64,000 bases of DNA from Deltaproteobacteria bacterium (GTDB lineage Bacteria > Desulfobacterota > Desulfomonilia > UBA1062), in the NCBI GenBank assembly GCA_018433775.1, contig JAHDQN010000037.1, forward strand, positions 1 to 64,000, given 5' to 3'. Within the stretch, counting starts at the first letter, position 1; each line of letters begins with the position of its first letter. The translations under genes were made by a program, and so were the position numbers. Under the pieces are notes generated by a model. That model was given only the letters and a program-made list of their open reading frames with translations. It was not told where the DNA came from and did no database searches. Shown here one piece after another: positions 33,853 to 42,643 of the stretch.

Positions 33853-34440
33853 TCAGTAGGAGATAGACCGGATGAGGTCGAGCTTCTTTTCCAGGTAGAG
33901 ACCGAGCGGCTCTTCGCTCCCGAACCAGAAATGGTCGACCCCTTCGATGATCCTGACGCGCTCTTTGTCCAAAACGCGATGCAGCGCGGAGCGGTCGCAG
34001 AACTGGTCGTGGGAGCCCACCGCGGCCCAGACGTTAAAGCCCTTCAGGGAGGGAAAGGAGAACATGGCGGTGGGAGGGGATATGAAGATGCAGGGCACGT
34101 CCACCTCCTGCAGAAAATTTGCCGCCACCCACGAGCCGAACGAGTAGCCCACGATGATGACCGGGTAGTCCACGGAGTTCACCACGGCCGCCAGGTCGCT
34201 CACCTCTCCGATGCCGTTGTCGAAGGTTCCGCCGCTCCTGCCGACACCGCGGAAATTGAAGCGCAGTGCGGAGTAGCCGCGCCGGAGAACCGTTTCCCAG
34301 GCGGCCATGACCACGTTGTTGTCCATGCTGCCGCCCATCAGGGAGTGCGGGTGGGTGATCACGGCGCACATGCCCGCGGCAGGCACCTCTTCATAGACCG
34401 CCTCCAGCTTGGGATCCTCGCCAATGAACAGGTTCGACAT
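33853..34440 (-). CDS. alpha/beta hydrolase (COG2945-like)
   Basis: A 195-residue hydrolase. Oxyanion and core pattern THPHSLMGGSMDNNVV, RFNFRGVGRSGG, nucleophile S100 in VGYSFGSW, and the catalytic His in GVDHFWFG (about 168). The acid is probably the Asp of VGSHDQFC. Serine esterase-like; substrate unknown. Confidence 0.9.
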   Translation of the reverse strand: MSNLFIGEDPKLEAVYEEVPAAGMCAVITHPHSLMGGSMDNNVVMAAWETVLRRGYSALRFNFRGVGRSGGTFDNGIGEVSDLAAVVNSVDYPVIIVGYSFGSWVAANFLQEVDVPCIFISPPTAMFSFPSLKGFNVWAAVGSHDQFCDRSALHRVLDKERVRIIEGVDHFWFGSEEPLGLYLEKKLDLIRSISY

Positions 34441-34528
34441 GAGAATGTATATATCCTCTTATGCGGCTGAAATCAATGGAGGAACGATCGGATGCCGCGT
34501 GTCGGGCCGGGGCGGGAGATGTTGCGGG

Positions 34529-35305
34529 CTACCGGGTTTTGGGAAGCAGGATGATCCCGTCGGCCACGGTGAGAATGGTCACGTGGGGCTTGAGGTTCAT
34601 GGCCCTGAGCAGGGGCAGGTTCACGCCTTCGAACTTGGTGGGGGTGATGTCCATGGCCACCGCCTGGTCCGAATCGGCGCCCTCCGGCCAGGGCACCACC
34701 GAGAAGGTGTCGTAGGTGCTCAGGTGGTCGGCCAGGGTAGGGGCGTGGGAGAATGCCCACTCGAGGCCTTTCAGCACATGGCGGGCTCCCACGAACACGA
34801 TGGCCTTTTCGTCCGGGTGCTGCTCCATGTAGGTGATCACCTTTTCAGACATCCACTTGTCGCGGTTGACGGGTGAGGGAACATCCGCATCCATGGCAAT
34901 GATGTTCATATCCAGGTCCCGCGCCTGATCGAGGATCTTGAGGAAACTGGGCGATGTCACGATGCTGTGGACCCAGATGCCGTCGACCTCGATGAGCCCG
35001 TTGCAGAACCGGTCGATATTCGGCTGCTGGGAGCTGGGAATCTCCACGAAGATCGTGTTTATCTTCGCCTGCTCTGCCAGGGTGGGGAGCGAATTCGCGA
35101 TCACCTCGTGGATATAGGCGTTGCGGTGATGGGTCCCGATGAGCAGGATTTTCTTTTTTTTTGCCTTGTTCACCAGATAGGCCGTAGGATTGTCGGCAAG
35201 CTCAAGATCGAGGGAGAATGCATTCGTACCAGGCATGCCCACCATGGCCACGAGAGCAAGATAAAATACGGTCTCTTTGATGTAATCTCTTAGCTGCCCC
35301 ATCAT
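34529..35305 (-). CDS. exported TraB/EreA/ChaN-like fold protein
   Basis: A 258-residue protein with an N-terminal signal (YLALVAMVGMPGTNAFS). It then has KKKKILLIGTHHRNAYIHEV, INTIFVEIPSSQQ, and late KAIVFVGARHVLKGLEW. The paired GTHHRN and GARHVLKG motifs with a Glu are the hallmark of the Tiki/TraB/EreA superfamily, possibly metal-dependent hydrolases. Function unknown. It starts 24 bp after the dihydrouridine synthase gene and is probably in the same operon. Confidence 0.75.
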   Translation of the reverse strand: MMGQLRDYIKETVFYLALVAMVGMPGTNAFSLDLELADNPTAYLVNKAKKKKILLIGTHHRNAYIHEVIANSLPTLAEQAKINTIFVEIPSSQQPNIDRFCNGLIEVDGIWVHSIVTSPSFLKILDQARDLDMNIIAMDADVPSPVNRDKWMSEKVITYMEQHPDEKAIVFVGARHVLKGLEWAFSHAPTLADHLSTYDTFSVVPWPEGADSDQAVAMDITPTKFEGVNLPLLRAMNLKPHVTILTVADGIILLPKTR

Positions 35306-35329
35306 CTGAAAAAACTTTTCGGTAAGATT

Positions 35330-36286
35330 TCATTCTTTGATAACAGAAACCGGGCCGGCTGGCAAGGCCTTTATCATTCCCTTGAGATCTTCGAATGTTG
35401 CGGCATTGCAGGCATGGCTGCGGAAAGTTGATGCCCCCTGGATCCCCCGGACATACCCGGAGACGAACTTTTTCATGAACTTGGCAGCCTTGTCCCTGCC
35501 ATAGAGGTCGCCCAGCATGTCCAGGTGTTCGAGCATGAGCTCCCGGCGTTCATCCACGGAAGGCCCACTCCCGCCCGAGAGCTCCCGGAAGACCCACGGC
35601 CTGCCCACGGCGGACCGGCCCACCATGAAGGCGTCGGCGCCCAGCGTGCCAAGACGCTCGAGGTCAGGGGCGGTGCTGATGTCGCCGCTCGCCACCACGG
35701 GAATGGATACGCTTTGCTTGAGGGTGGCGAAGAGATCCCACTGCGGAGTCCCCTTGTACATGGCCGTCCGGGTTCTGGGATGGAGAATGAGGCAATGAAC
35801 CCCTGTTTCCTCGAGTGCCGCCGCGAGCTCCACGGCGTTGACCGACCCGCTGTCCCATCCTGCGCGCATCTTCACGCTCACCGGTATGCGCACCGCGTTC
35901 ACCACCGCATCGGCCAGGCTTCGGGCCAGGGGAATGTCGCGCATCAATGCCGCGCCCGCTCCCTTGCCCACGATCTTTTTCACCGGACATCCCATGTTGA
36001 TATCGATGCCGTCGAAACCCTGATCTTCGATGATCCGTGCCGCGAGCGCGGCATAGCGGGGAGAGGTGGTGAAGATCTGGGCCACGAGCGGGGCGTCTTC
36101 CTCGGGCCGGTTCAAAAGAGACAGGGTGTTCCGGGTGTTCCTGAGCAGGCCCTCTGCACTGATCATCTCGGTATAGCACAGCTCTGCGCCGAAACGCCTC
36201 GAAAGGACACGCATGGGCCAGCTGGTATAGCCGGAGAGAGGCGCGAGCAGCAGCCCGCGGGCAAGGTCGAGGTCATAGAGCTTCAT
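35330..36286 (-). CDS. tRNA-dihydrouridine synthase
   Basis: A 318-residue FMN enzyme that reduces uridine to dihydrouridine in tRNA D-loops. Signature DGIDINMGCPVKKIVGKGAGAAL with catalytic C100; start ARGLLLAPLSGYTSWPMR; and IPVVASGDI, with phosphate-binding ADAFMVGRSAVGRPW. Its ATG overlaps the radical SAM stop as ATGA. The exact Dus class (A, B or C) is not assigned; most like DusB. Confidence 0.92.
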   Translation of the reverse strand: MKLYDLDLARGLLLAPLSGYTSWPMRVLSRRFGAELCYTEMISAEGLLRNTRNTLSLLNRPEEDAPLVAQIFTTSPRYAALAARIIEDQGFDGIDINMGCPVKKIVGKGAGAALMRDIPLARSLADAVVNAVRIPVSVKMRAGWDSGSVNAVELAAALEETGVHCLILHPRTRTAMYKGTPQWDLFATLKQSVSIPVVASGDISTAPDLERLGTLGADAFMVGRSAVGRPWVFRELSGGSGPSVDERRELMLEHLDMLGDLYGRDKAAKFMKKFVSGYVRGIQGASTFRSHACNAATFEDLKGMIKALPAGPVSVIKE

Positions 36287-37200
36287 GGCCCGGTACACCG
36301 GCTGCCCTGGCGCAGGTCTTTGAGCTCCATTTCCCGGTGCACGGCATCCAGCACCTGCCTCTTGTCCAGGGCCCACGCCGGTGCGGCCAGCTCGTCTTCG
36401 TGGGGGTCCCCGGTGATGCGCTGCACCACGATGTCTTCGCGCAGGTGCGCGATGAAGCAGGCTGCGGCCTGCACGTAGGACTCCAGGGTCATGGGCGTGT
36501 ACCGGCCTTCCCGGTACAGATGCTCGAGCCCGGTGCCCCTGGCGATATAGAGCATGTGGATCTTGACGTCGGTCACCGGGAGGCTTGAAACGAGCCGGGC
36601 CGTGGCGAGGAAGTCGTTCATGCCTTCGCCGGGAAGGCCGATGATCACGTGGGCGCAGATCCGCAGGCCGAAGGCAGAGGTGAGCTCGACCGCGCGGGTG
36701 AAGGTCTCCACGTCGTGGCCCCGGTTGATGAGCTCCAGTGTCCGGTCACTGGCCGACTGGAGGCCGTACTCCATCCATACGAGGCGATCGGATGCATAGG
36801 AGCTGATGAGCGCAAGCTTGTCCTCATCGATGCAGTCCGGCCTGGTGCCGATGGCGAGGCCCACGATCCGGGGATAGGGCAGGATGGTGTCGTAGACGGC
36901 CTTGAGCGTCCGGAGGTCCGCGTAGGTGTTGGAGTATGACTGGAAATAGGCGATGAAGGCCTTTGCCTTGTACCGCCGGGCCATGGCATCCATCTGGGCC
37001 TCGATCTGTTCTTTCAGCCCGATCCCCCGGGAGAGAGCCCCGGTGCCCGAGCCGCGGGCATTGCAGTAGATGCATCCGCCCCGGTTCTCTTTATCCCGGT
37101 GGGGGCAGCTCAGCCCCGCATCCAGGGTGATCTTCTGAACCCTCTGCCCGAAACGTTCACGCAAAAAGGAGCTGAAAGTCCGGTAGGGGGGCTGTCGCAT
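36283..37200 (-). CDS. TIGR01212-family radical SAM protein (YhcC-like)
   Basis: A 305-residue radical SAM protein. The cluster Cys pattern is CX10CX2C (C32, C43, C46 in SCPHRD...GGCIYC), typical of this family. Further: ITLDAGLSCPHRDKENRGGC, VGLAIGTRPDCIDEDKL, and VIIGLPGEG. YhcC-type proteins are of unknown function, linked to RNA or tRNA modification by neighbourhood. Here it overlaps the tRNA dihydrouridine synthase (ATGA) and the dehydrogenase upstream, supporting the tRNA-modification idea. Confidence 0.9.
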   Translation of the reverse strand: MRQPPYRTFSSFLRERFGQRVQKITLDAGLSCPHRDKENRGGCIYCNARGSGTGALSRGIGLKEQIEAQMDAMARRYKAKAFIAYFQSYSNTYADLRTLKAVYDTILPYPRIVGLAIGTRPDCIDEDKLALISSYASDRLVWMEYGLQSASDRTLELINRGHDVETFTRAVELTSAFGLRICAHVIIGLPGEGMNDFLATARLVSSLPVTDVKIHMLYIARGTGLEHLYREGRYTPMTLESYVQAAACFIAHLREDIVVQRITGDPHEDELAAPAWALDKRQVLDAVHREMELKDLRQGSRCTGP

Positions 37201-38309
37201 CACAAAAACGGGAAATCGAAGCCCTTCAAGCCCAGGTCGTGCGTCAGATCCTTCATGATCTTCTGGAGCGGGGGATTGACGGGTATGCCTTCCTGCCTGC
37301 GGGTCTTGATCGTATCGAACTCTTTTTCGCCCGCGAGATAGATCTTCTGCTTGCCGGGCATCTTCGCGGATTCCCTGATCTCCCGCATGATCGAGCCGGT
37401 GATGCTCCGGAACACGGGCAGGGGAACGAAGCTCTCGATATTGACGGCCACGAAGAAATGGCCGAGCCGGTGGAAGGCGGGCTTGCCGTTCTCGAAGCCG
37501 GTCAGGGCCTTGCCGAAGCTCCCGCCGGTGAGCGATGCGCAGAGTATCTCCACCATGACGCCCAGCCCGTAGCCCTTATGGCCTCCCAGCTCTTCGCCGG
37601 CCCCGCCCAGGGGAAGAAGGGAAGCCGTGCCCTTGACCAGGGTCTGGAGCAGCTCGACGCTGTCCGTGGGCTCCTTGCCCTCCCTGTCGATGGTGAGCCC
37701 CTTGGGGGTGGGTTTGCCCTCCCGGGCGTACACCTCGATCTTGCCGCGCTGGGTGGTGGAGGTGGCGATGTCCAGCAGGAAGGGGTATTCCTCGTCCGTG
37801 GGCGCGCCGCAGCTTATGGGGTTGGTGCCGATCACGGGCTCGACCCCGTAGGTGGGCGCCACGGACGGCCTGGCATTGGAAAAGGCCATGCCCATCATAT
37901 TCTCCCTGACCGCCATGGCGGGATAATACCCGGTGATGCCGAAGTGGGTGCTGTTGCGCACGCCCACCATGCCGACGTTGGATTCCTTGGCCTTTTTGAT
38001 GGCAAGGCTCATGGCCCGGTGGGCGATCACGTGGCCCATCCCGTGGTTCCCGTCTATCACGGCGGTGTTCTCCGTCTCCTTGACCACGGTTTCTCTCGTG
38101 ACAGGCTTGAGGATTCCGTCCTTGATCCGGTCGACATACATCTTGAACCGGCCGATGCCGTGCGACTCTACCCCGCGCAGGTCCGACTCGATCAGTACGG
38201 AAGCGCATATCCTGGCGTCTTCTTCCGGAACGCCCAGTGCGACGAAACCTTCTTTCATGAATCGTTCGAGCTCAAGGTAATCAACCTTGACGATGCCTGA
38301 TCTGTTCAT
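37200..38309 (-). CDS. LDH2/malate-dehydrogenase-type NAD(P)-dependent oxidoreductase
   Basis: A 369-residue enzyme of the Ldh2 (not Rossmann LDH) family, which oxidises 2-hydroxy acids such as malate, lactate or ureidoglycolate. Catalytic His in GVESHGIGRF (about residue 47), substrate-site HFGITGYY, VIGTNPIS, and LLDIATS. AAGGAG lies 8 nt before the ATG at 38309; an in-frame start at 38348 is less well supported. It overlaps the radical SAM gene start. Substrate not assigned. Confidence 0.9.
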   Translation of the reverse strand: MNRSGIVKVDYLELERFMKEGFVALGVPEEDARICASVLIESDLRGVESHGIGRFKMYVDRIKDGILKPVTRETVVKETENTAVIDGNHGMGHVIAHRAMSLAIKKAKESNVGMVGVRNSTHFGITGYYPAMAVRENMMGMAFSNARPSVAPTYGVEPVIGTNPISCGAPTDEEYPFLLDIATSTTQRGKIEVYAREGKPTPKGLTIDREGKEPTDSVELLQTLVKGTASLLPLGGAGEELGGHKGYGLGVMVEILCASLTGGSFGKALTGFENGKPAFHRLGHFFVAVNIESFVPLPVFRSITGSIMREIRESAKMPGKQKIYLAGEKEFDTIKTRRQEGIPVNPPLQKIMKDLTHDLGLKGFDFPFL

Positions 38310-38460
38310 GGAGGTGTCTCCTTGTATGGGAAAAGGTGCTGTAGTCATGGATGGTTCTCATAGCAGATGATCATGGGTTCGTGAAGAGGATAATGAAGAA
38401 CACACCCATGCCTTGCAAGGGAGACGTCGCTGGGCGAACGGCATGAAGAAAGCGGCCCGA

Positions 38461-39408
38461 TCACCTGCCGGACAGGGACGCTCCCTGGTCGGGGCCCCAG
38501 GCCTTCGCATAATCGAGGAAGGCCCGATGATGGGGGAGGGGGACGAACTGCTTCCGGTAGATCAGGGCAAAGTTGCGTAAAATTCTGGGTGACTGGAGCG
38601 GGATGGATGTCAGGAGACCCTGTCCGATTTCGCGTCTCACGGCGTGGATGGAGATGACGGATATGCCCAGGCCCGCGATCACAGCCTCCTTGACCGCTTC
38701 GGATGATCCCAGCTCGCAGGATATGGAAAACCGGGACAGGTGCGGCAGGTCGTGCTCGATCAGATAGTTTTCGAAAATGGACCGGGTGGCCGAGCCCTTT
38801 TCCCTGAGAATGAAGGGCTCAGGGAGAATGTCATCGATGCGTGCCTCCCGGAGCTCGCCTATCCGGTGGCCCTTGGGCGCGATCAGGATCAGCTCGTCAT
38901 TCCAGGCAGGCTCGCAGTGGAGCCTCCTGTCTTGGATGTTCTTCCCGATGACACCGATCTCCACCTGGCCGCCCAGCACCATGTCGATCACCTCGTCGCT
39001 GTCGCTGGAGAGGATATGCGCCTGGATGTCCGGATAGGTTCTCCTCAGTCCCGAGAGCACGGCGGGCAGGATGTAGGTCGAGGGAATGGTGCTGGTTCCG
39101 ATGAAGATATGGCCCGAAACGGTGTCTTCGAGCGAGAGTATCTTTTCCCTTGCCTCGTCCCTGAGTTTCAGGATCTTCTTGGCGTACCCGTAGAGGATAG
39201 AGCCCTCTTCGGTCAGCGAGATTCCGGTCTTGGTGCGATTGATGAGGCGGCTGTTCACGAAGATCTCGAGGTTCTTGATGTGCTTGCTCATGGAGGGCTG
39301 GGAGAGCAGCATCTTCTTTGCCGCCTCGGAGAAGCTGCGCTCTTCGACCAGAGCGACAAGGGCCTCGAGCTGTTGAAGGGTGATGCTTCTGAACTGGTCT
39401 GCGATCAT
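38461..39408 (-). CDS. LysR-type transcriptional regulator
   Basis: About 315 residues. N-terminal winged helix (LQQLEALVALVEERSFSEAAKKMLLSQPSMSKHIKNLE, residues about 10-47), then a periplasmic-binding-protein-like effector domain. It resembles the CysL/CysB sulfur group in outline (IFIGTSTIPSTYILPAVLSG). It is divergent from selD with a 23-bp imperfect palindrome between them, so control of selD and its own gene is likely. The start is uncertain (39408 chosen; a TTG at 39444 is possible). Confidence 0.9.
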   Translation of the reverse strand: MIADQFRSITLQQLEALVALVEERSFSEAAKKMLLSQPSMSKHIKNLEIFVNSRLINRTKTGISLTEEGSILYGYAKKILKLRDEAREKILSLEDTVSGHIFIGTSTIPSTYILPAVLSGLRRTYPDIQAHILSSDSDEVIDMVLGGQVEIGVIGKNIQDRRLHCEPAWNDELILIAPKGHRIGELREARIDDILPEPFILREKGSATRSIFENYLIEHDLPHLSRFSISCELGSSEAVKEAVIAGLGISVISIHAVRREIGQGLLTSIPLQSPRILRNFALIYRKQFVPLPHHRAFLDYAKAWGPDQGASLSGR

Positions 39409-39475
39409 GCAGGGATCATATCTCAGGGAAAGGGCCGAGATCAATAAGGAATATAATCAAATTGCATGAGAGTGA

Positions 39476-39498
39476 TTCAAAAGAACGTTCTCTTTGAA
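39476..39498. promoter_or_regulatory. imperfect palindrome between lysR and selD
   Basis: A 23-bp near-palindrome centred on AACGTT (left arm TTCAAAAG, right arm CTCTTTGAA, two mismatched positions). It lies 68 bp before the divergent LysR gene start and 90 bp before selD. Its form suits a LysR or other dimeric regulator. An AT-rich stretch at 39440-39470 could hold the lysR promoter. Confidence 0.45.
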
Positions 39499-39587
39499 AG
39501 GAAAGACGAGGCCTGAACAGGATATTTATCTATAAAGCAGCTGGATAATCTTGTCTGATTATGCAATATGAAGGCAGGAGCATCTAT

Positions 39588-40646
39588 ATGGATAACGATG
39601 CGCGGGATAAAAGAATAAAGCTCACCTCCATGGTCCACGGCGCGGGTTGAGCGTGCAAGCTCGGTCCAGAGGTTCTGGACCAGGCAATCTGCGTGCTTCC
39701 CGTCATGAGGCACCCTGACCTGCTGGTGGGTATGGACAGACCCGACGACGCGGGGGTGTACCGGATCAGCGAGACGCTGGCCCTGATCCTCACCCTGGAT
39801 TTTTTCACCCCGGTGGTGGACGATCCCTACCTGTTCGGCCAGATCGCCGTGACCAACTCGCTGAGCGACGTCTATGCCATGGGAGGCAAGCCTGTCCTGG
39901 CCATGAACATTATCTGCTTTCCCCAGGAGGGAGAGGTGCCCATCCTCCAGGACATCCTCAAAGGGGGTTTCGACAAGATGAGCGAGGCCGGTGTGCTCCT
40001 GGTGGGCGGTCACAGCGTGGACGACCCGGAGATCAAGTACGGCCTTTCGGTGACCGGCACCGTGCATCCTGAGAAGATCCTCAAGAACACGGGCGCCCGG
40101 CCGGGTGACCGGCTCATCCTCACCAAACCGCTGGGCACGGGCATCATATCGACCGCGGTCAAGGCCGGGATGGCGAGCCGTCAGGCCGAGGAGAAGAGCA
40201 TTCTGTCCATGAACACCCTCAACAGGGCTCCCGCGGAGCTGATGGAGGGCTATCGTGTTCACGCGTGCACGGACGTAACCGGGTTCGGGCTCCTGGGGCA
40301 CGCCTGTGAGATGATCGAGGGCTCAGGCACCGGCATGGTCATCCATGCCTCGCGCGTCCCCCTGTTCGATGAGGCGCTCGAGTATGCGGATATGGGCCTG
40401 ATCCCGGGCGGGGCCTACCGGAATGAAAAGTTCCGGCAGGAGATTGTCAGCACGGAAGGGGGCTTGAGCGACAGCCGCATGAAGCTCCTGTTCGACCCGC
40501 AGACCTCGGGCGGGCTCCTTATCTCGCTGGGGCCCGATCACGCCGAGCAGCTTCTGGAGGAGCTTCACTCGCACGGAGTAAGCGATGCGGCCGTCATCGG
40601 CGAGATCACCGGCGGACACCCGGGAAGGATCGTGGTCAGGCCCTAG
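39588..40646 (+). CDS. selD: selenide, water dikinase SelD, selenocysteine at codon 21 (UGA)
   Basis: A 352-residue enzyme that makes selenophosphate from selenide and ATP for selenocysteine and selenouridine synthesis. The ATG at 39588 follows AGGAG by 7 nt. The frame runs MDNDARDKRIKLTSMVHGAG, then UGA (39648-39650, codon 21), then ACKLGPEVLDQAIC. UGA takes the place of the catalytic Cys/Sec of SelD (G-x-G-[C/U]-x-C-K). A hairpin follows directly. Downstream are the usual SelD features: TLDFFTPVVDDPYLFGQIAVTNSLSDVYAMGG, GGHS, and LFDPQTSGGLL. A gene caller would stop at UGA and start falsely at about 39693. Confidence 0.93.
39648..39681 (+). promoter_or_regulatory. SECIS-like hairpin following the selD UGA codon
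   Basis: UGA is at 39648-39650. An 8-bp perfect stem GGTCCAGA (39663-39670) / TCTGGACC (39674-39681) closes a GGT loop (39671-39673). The loop lies about 20 nt past the UGA, the spacing expected for a bacterial SECIS, and its GGU matches the E. coli fdhF apical loop. It should recruit SelB-selenocysteyl-tRNA. A selenoprotein tool and ribosome data could test it. Confidence 0.85.
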
Positions 40647-40843
40647 ATGATGCCGCTCTCCGGAGAATCTGTACCCGGGAAATAGCCGTGGCAGGTATCG
40701 AGGCCGCGATCCGGAACATCCAGCCGGTAGCGGGTGCGGGGAGATGGTGAACAGGCCGGCGTCCGGGTGCATTTTTCTGAGTTCTGCCCCCAGGGATACG
40801 CGGAGGCGGAGGAGGAACCAGGGCCACAACAGAGGGCATTGCA

Positions 40844-41062
40844 CTATTCCTTCCGGATCACGATTCTATAGCCGGTCCTGTCCCGCTCGATGCGATCCAC
40901 TTCCCATCCCTTGCTCCTTGCGGCACGCGACACGTTTTCCTTGGCTGTGTCGGTGTCCACCAGGATCTCGATCACGCCCTTTCTCTGCTCCCTTATCCTG
41001 CCCATAACCAGGATGACCGGCTGGGGGCACGAGAGCCCCCGGGCGTCGATAGTTGGATTCAT
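40844..41062 (-). CDS. TusA/SirA/YedF-family sulfur carrier-like protein
   Basis: A 72-residue protein with the family motif RGLSCPQPV (CPxP, Cys near residue 12) and a C-terminal basic tail. TusA relays sulfur; YedF partners YedE in selenium-associated loci. Start at 41062 chosen because GAGGAG lies 7 nt upstream. It is on the same strand as and 67 bp after the YedE-like gene, and convergent with selD. Confidence 0.88.
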   Translation of the reverse strand: MNPTIDARGLSCPQPVILVMGRIREQRKGVIEILVDTDTAKENVSRAARSKGWEVDRIERDRTGYRIVIRKE

Positions 41063-41129
41063 GCTCATGCTCCTCACCATGCAGTCATGGTTTTCTTCTG
41101 TTTTTTCCGTTCTGGACGGTTCACCAGCG

Positions 41130-42221
41130 TCATATCCCCCTGGCCCTCATGCCCCAGCCGATGAGCAGGCATACGACAAGCCCGATTCCCACGGCCGTCG
41201 CACCGAGCGGCCCTATCCCCGAAGGTGAGCTTGCCAGCCCGAAGTTGTGGGCAAACGCGGCCCCGGACACCATTCCTATAACGAACACGGCTGCATCGCC
41301 GTCTCCCTCTCCGCTCAAAAAGAGCTGCCGCCCGGGGCAACCGCCAGCAAGGGAAAAGGCGAGGCCTGCCAGCGCCATGCCCGCAAAATTCCAGAAATGC
41401 ATGCTGTGCGCCACCGGCTGACCAATGAAGCCGGGGCTGAACTGCCCGAAGACAAGGTTTGCGAGAGATGCGGACAGTACCAGCGCGATGACCCCGCCCA
41501 GGAGGTGGGTCTGGCCGAACAGGATAAGGTCGCGCAGGGCACCCATGGTACAGAACCTGCTCTGCTGGGCGATACCTCCCACCACCAGGCCGGTGGCCAG
41601 AGAAACGAGCAGGGGGGCATGCATGGAGCCCGGGCCCTTCGTGCTGTAGAAGAGCACGCCGCTGATGCCTTCTTCCTGGATCTGCGGATAGATGAACATG
41701 AGCAGCAGGGAGCCAAGGGCCATGAGCGGCATGATCACGCCCGCCGTCTTTGATGCCGCCTGTGCCCTTCCCAGGGTATAGCCGTTTTTCAGAAAGAGCG
41801 TTCCCACCCACACCCCGAAGACAAGGCCTGCAATCCCGAGGACTGCGTTCAGGTCGCCGCCTGCGAGCCTGAGCATGGCCCTCCAGGGACAGCCGAGAAA
41901 CACCAGTGCTCCGATCATGGCGAACGCACCCAGGATAAATCGGACAATGGGCGCAGAACCGGCGCGAGGCCTGAACTCGCGGAAGAGCAGCGCAGCCAGG
42001 AAAGCCCCCAGGACAAAACCCGGGATCTCAGGCCTCAGGTATTGAACCACATCTGCCCGGTGCAGGCCCAGCGCACCAGCGATATCCCTTTCGAAACAGG
42101 CGACGCAGATCCCCATGTTTCCGGGATTGCCGAGCTTCTGAAGAAGGGCGGCCAGGACGCCGATAACCGCCCCGGCCCCGATGACGCCCCACCTCGTTGC
42201 AAGAACATTGTTCATCCTCAT
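41130..42221 (-). CDS. YedE-type (selenium-linked) membrane transporter
   Basis: A 363-residue protein with about ten membrane segments. Resembles the YedE/YeeE sulfur-transport family: GNMGICVACFERDIAG (Cys pair near 40), FLGCPWRAMLRLAGGD, RFCTMGALRDLILFG, and GGCPGRQLFLSGEGD. YeeE imports thiosulfate; the YedE form is tied to selenium use by location beside selD and YedF. The substrate (selenium or sulfur oxyanion or reduced species) is not proven. Start 42221, with GGAG about 10 nt upstream. Confidence 0.88.
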   Translation of the reverse strand: MRMNNVLATRWGVIGAGAVIGVLAALLQKLGNPGNMGICVACFERDIAGALGLHRADVVQYLRPEIPGFVLGAFLAALLFREFRPRAGSAPIVRFILGAFAMIGALVFLGCPWRAMLRLAGGDLNAVLGIAGLVFGVWVGTLFLKNGYTLGRAQAASKTAGVIMPLMALGSLLLMFIYPQIQEEGISGVLFYSTKGPGSMHAPLLVSLATGLVVGGIAQQSRFCTMGALRDLILFGQTHLLGGVIALVLSASLANLVFGQFSPGFIGQPVAHSMHFWNFAGMALAGLAFSLAGGCPGRQLFLSGEGDGDAAVFVIGMVSGAAFAHNFGLASSPSGIGPLGATAVGIGLVVCLLIGWGMRARGI

Positions 42222-42429
42222 ACCATGCAAGCTCCTCTCGTTGGGATAATCCGGGTTATCACGCACCGGCCCCCCTTGTGTCCGGAGAAGACGGAAAGAC
42301 ACCGCTGTCCGCTGCACAAGGGTGCGCACGCCAGAACCCCCGATTGATAAGGAAAAGGGCGTTCTGTCCAGCGAGATGCACCCGGTATGCTTATAGAGGG
42401 CGTGGTAGTGAATGGCAAATAATTACATT

Positions 42430-42452
42430 GAATAAGGTAATAACCTTTATTC
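42430..42452. promoter_or_regulatory. imperfect inverted repeat upstream of amino-acid ABC operon
   Basis: GAATAAGG (42430-42437), 6-bp spacer TAATAA, then CCTTTATTC (42444-42452), one extra base in the right arm. It lies about 190 bp before the binding-protein gene, in the divergent gap 42222-42643, and may be an operator or leader hairpin. Rest of the gap: no gene seen. Confidence 0.35.
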
Positions 42453-42643
42453 ACAAAGACAATGATCAAGCAGGGGGCGGTTTCTGCCGGGTGGGGTTTT
42501 TATATATGCCAGGGGGAGCCTGTCCGTTCGGAGTAGAGATGGATCCGTTGGTCGTGTGCCCTTGCTGCTTGTGTTTTGCCCTGATTTGTTTCATAATCCG
42601 TGGACAAAATATTTCACGAAATTACCAGCGGGAGGAAAGAGGA

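Noticed and set aside
32956-34470. 504-codon plus-strand frame across the ferritin-like and hydrolase genes
   Set aside because: It covers two real minus-strand genes and an intergenic gap, with shadow composition.
37239-38300. 353-codon plus-strand frame opposite the LDH2-type dehydrogenase
   Set aside because: Antisense shadow of a well-supported gene.
42197-42643. N-terminal extension of the amino-acid binding protein
   Set aside because: The true start at 42644 has GGAGG and a signal peptide. The extension is not conserved-looking.
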